Below are positions 1-7,044 of a stretch of 64,000 nt of DNA, one piece after another. Numbering within the stretch: the first letter of the stretch is position 1; every line of letters starts with the position of its first letter. The DNA lies in assembly GCA_030427255.1 (NCBI GenBank), contig JAUHWY010000017.1:1-64000 (forward strand). Direction: 5' to 3'. A program made the translations under genes and the position numbers. The DNA comes from Bacteroidia bacterium (GTDB lineage Bacteria; Bacteroidota; Bacteroidia; CAIKAF01). The notes beneath the pieces are model-generated. The model did no database searches, was not told the DNA's origin, and was given only the letters and a program-made list of their open reading frames with translations.

Positions 1-137
1 AACCGGGGTGCCGGATTCCCATTCTTGGAGAATCTTTACAATTTGAGTTGGGGAAAACTTGCTCTTTTTCATAGACAGTCAAATTTAATTCTAGTTTTGG
101 ACTGTCCGGTTTTGGGGGAAGCTTACATAATTACTAG

Positions 138-270
138 GCATAACAGCACCTTTCCCAAAGTGGCGGTTCAGTGGTTAAATCAAATTTTGGGCTTCTATCA
201 AAGTTTTTGCTTGGTTGACAGTGAAGTGTTTCAAAACCGCCACCTTCGGGTAGCTGCAAAACCGCTAAGC
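138..270 (+). repeat. attC-like palindromic element A
   Basis: This is the first of three related elements (also 707-836 and 1572-1700). It opens with GCATAAC and closes with GCTAAGC, each one mismatch from the integron core consensus RYYYAAC...GTTRRRY. The outer arms are complementary: AAAGTGGCGGTT near the left pairs with AAACCGCCACCTT near the right. The right half shares a block with the other two copies (GACAG, then a short gap, then AAACCGCCAC, then GCAAAACCG). The ORF at 281 begins about 10 bases after the right core, as expected for a cassette. Bases 1-137 upstream hold no gene I can support. An open frame at 25-279 runs straight through this element and is probably not real. Confidence 0.55.
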
Positions 271-280
271 TCAATTTAGA

Positions 281-706
281 ATGGAAAATCGACGAAGTTA
301 TATAGTAGGATTTTTGTTACTCTCGTCAATACATTGGGCGACAATAATTCTGACCGCAATTCTGACTAATGTTGTTGGAATATTCATTGATTATGAATTC
401 GTGCCTTGGTTCGAAGTCTTTATGATTGTTATGGAATTGCTAGTTGCATTCAAAATATTATATAAAGACAGGTTTTTGAACTTGGATAATAGAGACTTAA
501 TAAAGCTAACCTTGACAGCAATAGGATTATTCCTCACTTCACAATTCAGTTATTTACTTGAATACCAACCCGGATTGTGCGGTAATGATTTTTTAGACGG
601 AGTATTTGAAACAAGGAAAAAGAATGAGTTTTATTCGCAGATAGTTGAGAGAATAGTATTATCGATTGCGATTGTCTATTTTGTAATGAAGAGAATTAGA
701 AACTGA
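281..706 (+). CDS. small multi-pass membrane protein, cassette gene
   Basis: The product is a 141-residue membrane protein that I do not recognise. Hydrophobic segments lie at about residues 9-32, 42-60, 75-92 and 122-137, so four helices are likely. A charged loop (ETRKKNEFY) precedes the last one. The gene fills the space between two attC-like elements: its ATG is about 10 bases after element A, and its TGA at 704-706 touches element B. That tight packing, the AT-rich composition and the lack of a visible promoter fit an integron-type cassette read from an upstream promoter. No family assignment is possible by eye. Confidence 0.65.
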   Translation: MENRRSYIVGFLLLSSIHWATIILTAILTNVVGIFIDYEFVPWFEVFMIVMELLVAFKILYKDRFLNLDNRDLIKLTLTAIGLFLTSQFSYLLEYQPGLCGNDFLDGVFETRKKNEFYSQIVERIVLSIAIVYFVMKRIRN

Positions 707-836
707 ACCTAACAGCGCACATAGCTTATGGCGGCAGAAAGGCTACCAGCAAGGCATTCGCTTTGTGGCAAGCTTTGGTTTCAATGGACAGGAATGTGGT
801 TTGAAACCGCCACAAGCCATATGCAAACCGTTAGAA
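707..836 (+). repeat. attC-like palindromic element B
   Basis: This is the clearest of the three elements. It starts with ACCTAAC, a perfect RYYYAAC core, and ends with GTTAGAA, one mismatch from GTTRRRY. The two ends form an imperfect palindrome: CTAAC, GCACATAG and CTTATGGCGGC on the left match the reverse complement of the right arm, which reads CTAAC, GCATATGG and CTTGTGGCGGT. The block GGACAGGAA...GAAACCGCCACAA.CCATATGC is shared with element C. The right core is fused to the tail of a recombinase gene (see 830-980). Confidence 0.65.
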
Positions 837-980
837 ACCGGCTGCTTCAACAGCTTCGTCCCCCGTTCGATGATTTGTGAAAACAAGGTATATTAGCAAA
901 GAGTAAACGAATGAGGAAAACCATCACTTTGACTACCATTGAGGGTGGATAAATGAGGTTCAGCCTCATTTATAAATGAG
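830..980 (+). repeat. displaced 3' tail of a tyrosine recombinase plus leader, copy 1
   Basis: These 151 bases match 17613-17763 on the opposite strand with 12 substitutions and no gaps. The first part, GTTAG to the TGA at 878-880, still reads as the end of a recombinase (RNRLLQQLRPPFDDL, then stop). It begins exactly at the GTTAG of attC-like element B. A leader of about 100 bases follows. It carries TATATTAG, one base from the Bacteroidota -7 box, and a short ORF starting at 911 (MRKTITLTTIEGG, stop). It also has a perfect hairpin, AAATGAGG/CCTCATTT, at 951-971, just before the gene at 996. A promoter role for the leader is inference. Confidence 0.75.
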
Positions 981-995
981 TTGTACAGCATTTAA

Positions 996-1589
996 ATGAA
1001 CGACATTAAAAAGAAATATCAGGTATTTAGAAATGAACCTTTTCCAGAAGGAATCGCAGGAGAAGAAATTCACGGAATTGACTTGGTAATGTTGGACGCT
1101 GAAACGGCAGGAATAATTGATAAATTCATTGGATATAAATACAAGTTGACAAGAACTGATTTTGACCAATTAAAAAGGTTGTCGGTTGAATTAAAAACTG
1201 TAACCAAGGAACTTGACGGACAATCACGGACATACTTCTCGACTTTATGGAATCTTGCTGAAAGAATTGTTAGCGACTTGACCCAAACTAATAGATTGAT
1301 TGAAAATTCTGATTCCGAAAACCTACATAAAAAATGGAAACAACACTTTGACAGCATAAGGGAAATTCTAAATGAATGGGCCCCCCCTGGCGTAGCGGAC
1401 AGCGTTGACGATGAGTATGATTCAATAAATTTTGCTGCCTATTCTACTTTTCTTCAAAATGGAGACACGGAATCAGTCAAAATCGCTATTCGGAAATATT
1501 TAAAGGAAGCAATGGAAATTGACGAGACAGACGAAAAATTAAACGAATTATCAGAAAGAATAAAGAACGCTGTACAACAACGCATATAG
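996..1589 (+). CDS. small DEYD-motif protein, cassette gene
   Basis: The product is a soluble protein of 197 residues. The N-terminal 110 residues are helical and charged. The C-terminal part has the pattern W-x-P-x-G-V followed by DDEYDSI, a helix, and a 'YLKEAMEI' segment. That layout is familiar from small bacterial proteins of unknown role with a WDPxG...DEYD...L..G...YL signature, some of which resemble immunity proteins. I cannot name a function. The gene lies 15 bases after the recombinase-tail leader, and its stop codon falls inside attC-like element C. ATG at 996 is the only good start. Confidence 0.7.
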   Translation: MNDIKKKYQVFRNEPFPEGIAGEEIHGIDLVMLDAETAGIIDKFIGYKYKLTRTDFDQLKRLSVELKTVTKELDGQSRTYFSTLWNLAERIVSDLTQTNRLIENSDSENLHKKWKQHFDSIREILNEWAPPGVADSVDDEYDSINFAAYSTFLQNGDTESVKIAIRKYLKEAMEIDETDEKLNELSERIKNAVQQRI

Positions 1590-1700
1590 CTTATGGATAG
1601 TGAACGGCTACCAGCAAGGTTTTCGCCATTTAATCAAGTTCGTCTAGAGCGGACAGGAAAGTAATCGAAACCGCCACAATCCATATGCGAATCGTTATCG
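1572..1700 (+). repeat. attC-like palindromic element C
   Basis: This is the third member of the family. It opens with GTACAAC and closes with GTTATCG, both weaker cores than in element B. The interior is clearly related: GCATATAGCTTATGG on the left mirrors CCATATGCGAATCGTTA on the right, and GGACAGGAAAGT..TCGAAACCGCCACAATCCATATGC matches element B. The stop codon of the preceding gene (1587-1589) is inside the element. No cassette-sized gene follows; the next gene is hsdR. Confidence 0.6.
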
Positions 1701-1786
1701 ATCAGTGTAAAAAGCCGACCCTCAAATAGTAAATTTGGTTTTTGCCAACACAAAAGCCAACGCTTGACTAAAATAAAAGCAAATGA

Positions 1787-4588
1787 ATGACTTCAACGAT
1801 GAATCAAAATCCGGAGCAAAAAGCGCGTGACAACATCGACAAAATGTTGGTTGAAGCGGGTTGGGTTGTCCAGTCCCTAAGGCAGGTGGATTTGTCTGCT
1901 GCTAAAGGTGTGGCTGTACGTGAATATCAAACGGACCTTGGACCTGCCGACTATGTTTTGTTCGTGGATAGAAAACCTGTGGGGGTAATTGAAGCAAAGC
2001 GAGAAGAACAAGGAGAAAAACTCACCATTCATGAGGACCAATCAAAAGACTATGCAGAAAGCAAACTCAAATACCTGAATAACGACCCGTTACCATTTGT
2101 TTACGAAAGTACGGGAGTTTTAACGCGATTCACAGACTACCGAGACCCAAAGCCTAGATCAAGACCCATATTTCATTTCCATAAGCCTGAAACTCTGTTG
2201 CAATGGAGTGTACAGGAAAAAACGCTGCGAGCTAGACTGAAGGAAATGCCGGAACTGGAGGAAGAAGGCTTAAGACCGGCGCAGATTAAAGCCATACGAA
2301 ATCTCGAATCATCTTTTAAAGACAATAGACCAAAAGCCCTAATTCAAATGGCCACAGGTGCAGGTAAAACATTCACCGCTTGCACTTTTGTCTATCGCTT
2401 GCTAAAGCATGCAGATGCCAAACGCATTCTGTTTGTGGTAGACACCAAAAATTTGGGCGAACAAGCTGAACAAGAGTTTTTGAAATACCAACCGACTGAC
2501 GATAACCGAAAGTTCACAGAACTCTACAACGTACAGCGTTTGAATTCGAGTTATATCGCTTCGGACAGTCAGGTGTGTATTTCGACCATTCAACGCCTCT
2601 ACTCCATTTTGAAAGGGGAAGAACTCGAAGAAGCTGCCGAAGAAGAAAACCCAAACGAAAAAAGCTGGCAATGGCAAAAGAAAGAACCCATGCCCGTAGA
2701 GTACAATGCCAAAAATCCAATCGAGCAATTTGATTTCATCATCATTGACGAGTGCCACCGCTCCATTTACAATTTATGGAAGCAAGTACTCGACTATTAT
2801 GATGCTTTTCTTATTGGCTTAACCGCTACACCCGACAAGCGCACCTTTGGTTTCTTCAACGAAAATGTGGTGAGTGAATATACCTACGAAGAATCGGTGG
2901 CCGATGGGGTGAATGTGCCTTATGACGTCTTTACCATTGAGACGGAAATCACCCAAGCGGGTGCCAAAATCAAGGCGAAGGAATATGTGGACAAACGCGA
3001 AAAATTGACCCGAAAGAAACGCTGGGAACGATTGGACGAAGATTATGAATACACCTCCAATAAGCTGGATAAAGATGTTGTCAATCCCAGTCAGATCCGT
3101 CACATTATAAAAGCGTACCGAGACGCTTTGCCAAGCATTTTCCCCGATCGTTTGGATGAACAGGGAGCCTTTGAAGTGCCTAAAACATTGGTGTTTGCCA
3201 AAACCGATAGCCATGCGGACGATATCATCCAAATCATCCGGGAAGAATTTGGGGAAGGAAATGACTTCTGCAAAAAGGTGACCTATAAAATTGAGGAAGA
3301 CCCCAAATCGGTGTTGAACCGCTTCCGGAATTCATGGAATCCGCGCATTGCTGTTACGGTAGATATGATTGCAACGGGAACAGATGTAAAGCCTTTGGAA
3401 GTGCTGCTTTTTATGCGAGACGTTAAGAGCATCAATTATTTTGAACAGATGAAAGGTCGGGGAACCCGAACCATCAATTTTGATGATTTGAAACGCGTTA
3501 CCCGAACAGCCAAACATACCAAAACCCACTTTGTAATTATTGATGCTGTAGGTGCCACCAAATCCAAAAAAACAGATAGCCGTCCCTTAGAACGAAAACC
3601 CACTACGCCTTTAAAAGACCTGCTTGGCGCAGTAAAAATGGGTGTTCAAGACGAAGACCTGTTCACTTCCTTGGCGAACCGATTGATTCGTTTGGAAAAA
3701 CAACTGACAGTAGACGAAAAGGCAAAATTTGAAGAACTTACAAAAGGCAAAACACTGAACCAAGCCACCAAAGACCTACTCAATGCCTTCGACCCGGATT
3801 TGATTGAAAGTAAGACACAAGCATTGGTCCATCAGATTCCGGTGCAAGACCGAACGCCGGCCAAAGAAGAGGCATGCCGCAAGCAAGCCCAAAACGAATT
3901 GGCCGTCCATGCGGCTAAGACCTTTACCGGAGCACTGAACGAATACATTGAAAATGTCCGTAAGGTACATGAGCAGATCATTGACACGGTAAACACCGAC
4001 AAAATTCTGCGTGCCGAGTGGGACAGTTTTACCAAGGACAAGGCGGCAGAAGTGGTCAAGAGCTTCACCGAATTTATGGAAGCCCACAAGGATGAGATTA
4101 CCGCATTGAGCATTTTTTATGACCAACCCTACCGAAGACGCGAGCTCACCTTTAAGATGATCAAAGACCTGATGGACAAACTAAGGCTGGAAAAGCCATT
4201 GCTTGCTCCGCATTATGTGTGGGAAGCCTATGCCCAACTCGAAGAAGTAAAAGGCAATAGCCCCAAAAACGATTTGGTGGCCTTGGTTTCCTTAATCCGA
4301 AGGGTTACAGGCATTGACCAACAACTCACGCCTTTCAACAAAACGGTAGACAAAAATTTTCAGGAATGGGTTTTTGGCAAGCAAGCCGGAGCACTTAAAT
4401 TTACCGATGCACAAATGCAGTGGTTAAGAATGCTCAAAGACCATATTGCCAGCAGTTTTCATGTAGACATAGACGATTTGGATTATACCCCTTTTGATGC
4501 ACAAGGGGGCAGAGGAAAGATGTATGAACTGTTTGGGGATAAAATGAATGCCATTATTGTGGAGTTAAATGAGGCCTTGGCGGCATAG
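1787..4588 (+). CDS. hsdR: type I restriction enzyme R subunit (HsdR)
   Basis: The 933-residue product is the ATP-dependent translocase and nuclease of a type I restriction complex. The N-terminal PD-(D/E)xK nuclease is visible as D55 (PADY) and E69-A-K71 (VIEAK). The SF2 motor follows with Walker A ATGAGKT (189-195), DECH (321-324) and LIGLTATP. A second RecA domain carries QMKGRGTR. Length and order fit the HsdR family, and all key residues are present. A second in-frame ATG lies four codons in (1799), and either could be used. It is the first gene of a co-directional operon whose other genes encode the S and M subunits. Confidence 0.95.
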   Translation: MTSTMNQNPEQKARDNIDKMLVEAGWVVQSLRQVDLSAAKGVAVREYQTDLGPADYVLFVDRKPVGVIEAKREEQGEKLTIHEDQSKDYAESKLKYLNNDPLPFVYESTGVLTRFTDYRDPKPRSRPIFHFHKPETLLQWSVQEKTLRARLKEMPELEEEGLRPAQIKAIRNLESSFKDNRPKALIQMATGAGKTFTACTFVYRLLKHADAKRILFVVDTKNLGEQAEQEFLKYQPTDDNRKFTELYNVQRLNSSYIASDSQVCISTIQRLYSILKGEELEEAAEEENPNEKSWQWQKKEPMPVEYNAKNPIEQFDFIIIDECHRSIYNLWKQVLDYYDAFLIGLTATPDKRTFGFFNENVVSEYTYEESVADGVNVPYDVFTIETEITQAGAKIKAKEYVDKREKLTRKKRWERLDEDYEYTSNKLDKDVVNPSQIRHIIKAYRDALPSIFPDRLDEQGAFEVPKTLVFAKTDSHADDIIQIIREEFGEGNDFCKKVTYKIEEDPKSVLNRFRNSWNPRIAVTVDMIATGTDVKPLEVLLFMRDVKSINYFEQMKGRGTRTINFDDLKRVTRTAKHTKTHFVIIDAVGATKSKKTDSRPLERKPTTPLKDLLGAVKMGVQDEDLFTSLANRLIRLEKQLTVDEKAKFEELTKGKTLNQATKDLLNAFDPDLIESKTQALVHQIPVQDRTPAKEEACRKQAQNELAVHAAKTFTGALNEYIENVRKVHEQIIDTVNTDKILRAEWDSFTKDKAAEVVKSFTEFMEAHKDEITALSIFYDQPYRRRELTFKMIKDLMDKLRLEKPLLAPHYVWEAYAQLEEVKGNSPKNDLVALVSLIRRVTGIDQQLTPFNKTVDKNFQEWVFGKQAGALKFTDAQMQWLRMLKDHIASSFHVDIDDLDYTPFDAQGGRGKMYELFGDKMNAIIVELNEALAA

Positions 4589-4615
4589 TCTTGACCTGGA
4601 TTTAAGGATAGTATA

Positions 4616-5032
4616 ATGAACCTGATGAATGCGGACAAGATGAAATGGGATGACATAAACGAATTAACAAGAAAGATTATTGGATGTGCTATGGAGGTAC
4701 ACAATCAGTTGGGCAATGGTTTTCAGGAAGTTATCTATCAACGTTCATTGGCCATAGAGTTTGGCATACAGGGGCTTTCCTTTGCGCGGGAACTGGAAAT
4801 GGCTTTGCACTACAAAGGTGAGCGTGTTGGCACCCGAAGAGTCGATTTTTTTGTAGAAGACCTTGTAATGGTTGAAATTAAAGCCCTTGAAAAACTAGAA
4901 GGTGTACACAAAGCACAAGCCATCAATTACTGCGAAGCATATAATATTGCCGATGGGCTGCTGATTAACTTTGGCGCTCAATCCTTGCAATTTCATCGGG
5001 TTTATAACAAAAAATTAAAAAAGAAATCATGA
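4616..5032 (+). CDS. GxxExxY family protein inside the RM operon
   Basis: The 138-residue product matches the GxxExxY family, a PD-(D/E)xK-like fold found next to many Bacteroidota genes. The eponymous motif is GNGFQEVIY (about residues 38-46). RRVDFFVED...MVEIKAL follows, giving the D...E-x-K arrangement of the nuclease fold. KAQAINYCEA and LLINFG near the end are also family-typical. It lies 27 bases after hsdR, and its TGA overlaps the ATG of a 41-codon ORF (ATGA), so it is translationally linked to hsdS. An accessory nuclease or DNA-binding role in the RM system is inference. Confidence 0.85.
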   Translation: MNLMNADKMKWDDINELTRKIIGCAMEVHNQLGNGFQEVIYQRSLAIEFGIQGLSFARELEMALHYKGERVGTRRVDFFVEDLVMVEIKALEKLEGVHKAQAINYCEAYNIADGLLINFGAQSLQFHRVYNKKLKKKS

Positions 5033-5154
5033 CCCCATCAAACCATGCCCCCTCAAATCCTGCCCCGTCAAATCTTGACCATCCTGAAATCAAACAAATC
5101 CTGTTCAGACAAATGAACGAAACAATTAAACTAAACGAAGTACTGGCTGCCTAA
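5029..5154 (+). CDS. 41-residue ORF coupled to hsdS
   Basis: This short reading frame has 41 codons. Its ATG overlaps the TGA of the GxxExxY gene (ATGA at 5029-5032), and the last base of its TAA is the first base of the hsdS ATG (TAATG at 5152-5156). The N-terminal half is low complexity with a repeated PSNxAPSN pattern, and the C-terminal half (PEIKQILFRQ, MNETIKLNEVLAA) looks like one amphipathic helix. Both junctions are typical of translational coupling, so it is at least translated. It may be a small accessory peptide or only a coupling device that loads ribosomes onto hsdS. I know no family for it. Confidence 0.55.
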   Translation: MTPSNHAPSNPAPSNLDHPEIKQILFRQMNETIKLNEVLAA

Positions 5155-6512
5155 TGAGAGAAGATTGGATTGAAATAGAATTAGATGAAGTAGCTGAAGT
5201 TAATCCTAAAAAACCACAAGCTGATGACGAATTAGAAGTGACATTTTTACCAATGCCATTGGTTGAAGAGGAAACAGGCCGTTATCATCTTAAAGAAACT
5301 CGGAAGTTTTCTCAAGTTAAGAAGGGGTATACAGGTTTCATTGAAGGAGATGTTTTATTTGCCAAGATTACTCCTTGCATGGAGAATGGTAAAATAGCCG
5401 TAATAAACAATTTGATAAACTCAGTTGGCTTTGGTTCAACGGAATTCCATGTTCTAAGGCCATCATTTGCACTAGAAAAGAAATACCTTTTCTATTTTTT
5501 GGTCCGAAAAGCTTTCCGCGGGTACGCTCAAAGAAAGATGACAGGCAGTGCTGGTCAGTTGCGTGTTCCCAAAAGCGTACTGCAGGCAGCTAATATCCCA
5601 ATCGCCCCCCTCCCCGAACAACGCGCCATAGTCGCCAAAATAGAGCAGCTTTTCAGCGAGTTGGACAATGGCATAGCCAACCTCAATGCCGCCAAAGATA
5701 AACTGGAAATCTACCGCCAGGCCGTGCTGAAAAAAGCGTTTGAGGGGGCATTTACTGTTGAATGGCGCTTCAATCAGGATTTCGATACAACTTGGGAAGC
5801 CACTGTATTAGGCGAAATTGCGAAATGGGGTTCTGGAGGGACGCCATCAAGAAAAATAGATGAATATTTCACAGGTGATATCCCATGGCTAAAGACAGGC
5901 GAACTTGGGCCTATGTACGTAGATGATGCTGAAGAAAAAATCACTGAAGAAGCGATTCTGAAATCCAACGCTAAAGTTTTCCCGAAAGGTTCGGTTGGCA
6001 TTGCAATGTATGGTGCAACGATTGGCAAAACCTCTATTTTCAATGCTCCTTTGGCAACTAATCAAGCTTGTGCTGTTGCCCAACCAAATGAAGATATTAA
6101 TGCTGTATTCCTTTATTATTATTTACTCTCCCAGAAGTATGATTTAATTAGGAAAGGTCAGGGAGGAGCCCAACCGAATATCTCCCAAGGTGTTTTGAAA
6201 GAGCATCCCATCTGTGTTCCAAGAATTGAAGAACAAGAGCAAATTATTTGCGAAATCGAATCCCGCCTTTCGGTTTGCGACAATATTTTGGCCAACATCG
6301 AAGAAGGACTAGAAAAAAGTGAAGCCTTGCGGCAAAGCATCCTCAAACAGGCCTTTGAAGGAAAGTTGTTGAGTGAGGAAGAACTGGAAGCTTGCAGAAA
6401 GGAACCGGATTGGGAGCCGGCGGAAAAGTTGTTGGCCCGTATTGAGCGAAGCCGAAATGAACGGATTAAGAACGAAGAGAAGGTAAAACCCCAAAAAGTA
6501 AGCCATGCCTGA
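5154..6512 (+). CDS. hsdS: type I restriction specificity subunit (HsdS)
   Basis: The 452-residue product is the DNA-recognition subunit. It has the usual two target-recognition domains, each followed by a conserved coiled coil. The first spacer starts with PLPEQRAIVAKIEQLF at about residue 156 and runs through an Ala/Lys-rich helix to AFEG. The second starts with RIEEQEQIICEIESRL and ends at KQAFEGKLL. TRD2 has the typical WGSGGTPSR...IPWLKTGEL pattern. The two TRDs differ, so a bipartite asymmetric target is expected; the sequence recognised cannot be read from here. The 3' end overlaps the DUF4062 gene by 8 bases. Confidence 0.93.
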   Translation: MREDWIEIELDEVAEVNPKKPQADDELEVTFLPMPLVEEETGRYHLKETRKFSQVKKGYTGFIEGDVLFAKITPCMENGKIAVINNLINSVGFGSTEFHVLRPSFALEKKYLFYFLVRKAFRGYAQRKMTGSAGQLRVPKSVLQAANIPIAPLPEQRAIVAKIEQLFSELDNGIANLNAAKDKLEIYRQAVLKKAFEGAFTVEWRFNQDFDTTWEATVLGEIAKWGSGGTPSRKIDEYFTGDIPWLKTGELGPMYVDDAEEKITEEAILKSNAKVFPKGSVGIAMYGATIGKTSIFNAPLATNQACAVAQPNEDINAVFLYYYLLSQKYDLIRKGQGGAQPNISQGVLKEHPICVPRIEEQEQIICEIESRLSVCDNILANIEEGLEKSEALRQSILKQAFEGKLLSEEELEACRKEPDWEPAEKLLARIERSRNERIKNEEKVKPQKVSHA

Positions 6513-7044
6513 TGCACCGCTAAAAATAATGGTGTCCTCTACGGTCTATGGTTCAGAAAGTGATTTGGACCAGATAAAGTATATCCTTGAAGGGTTCAAT
6601 TATGAGGTTGTCATGTCTAAGGAAGGGAATATTTATGTAGGAATTGATGATGACCCTGAAGATGCTTGCCTAAAAGCAGTTGAAGATTGTGATTTATTCT
6701 TTGGGATAATTTTCCCAAGATATGGTTCGGGCATCACCCATAAGGAGTTCAAAAAGGCCGTTGAGCTTAATAAGCCACGGTTTTTTATAGCGCATCAATA
6801 CATCGAGTACACAAGCAAACTAATGGCGCAGTTTATGTACGATGAAAATACGATTAGGAATGATTTTGATATCCAACCAACAAGCGTACTAGATAGTATT
6901 AAAGTGGTGGATATGTACAATGATGTAAGAGCTAAATGGGTGCAGCCTTTTTTCAAGACAAGTGAAATTCAGGTCTTTCTTGAAACTCAATTTAGAGACC
7001 ATGAAAGACGAAGACAAGAAATAGAAGCAAGAAAAAATGAATAG
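6505..7044 (+). CDS. DUF4062 (TIR-like fold) protein embedded in the RM operon
   Basis: The 179-residue product has the DUF4062 signature: an opening beta strand MVSSTVYG with a following DLDQI helix, then ACLKAVEDCDLFFGIIFPRYGSG, then a conserved Glu in THKEFKKA and KPRFFIAH. DUF4062 is generally placed with the TIR/SEFIR-like folds, several of which hydrolyse NAD in antiviral signalling; activity here is inference. The C-terminal tail is a charged helix. The gene overlaps hsdS by 8 bases and the next gene by 8 bases, so the trio hsdS-DUF4062-AlbA is tightly coupled. Such partners may sense failure or inhibition of the restriction complex. Confidence 0.85.
   Translation: MPDAPLKIMVSSTVYGSESDLDQIKYILEGFNYEVVMSKEGNIYVGIDDDPEDACLKAVEDCDLFFGIIFPRYGSGITHKEFKKAVELNKPRFFIAHQYIEYTSKLMAQFMYDENTIRNDFDIQPTSVLDSIKVVDMYNDVRAKWVQPFFKTSEIQVFLETQFRDHERRRQEIEARKNE

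Noticed and set aside
25-279. 84-residue open frame at the window start.
   Set aside because: It runs through the attC-like palindrome 138-270 and shows no signal, motif or protein-like composition.
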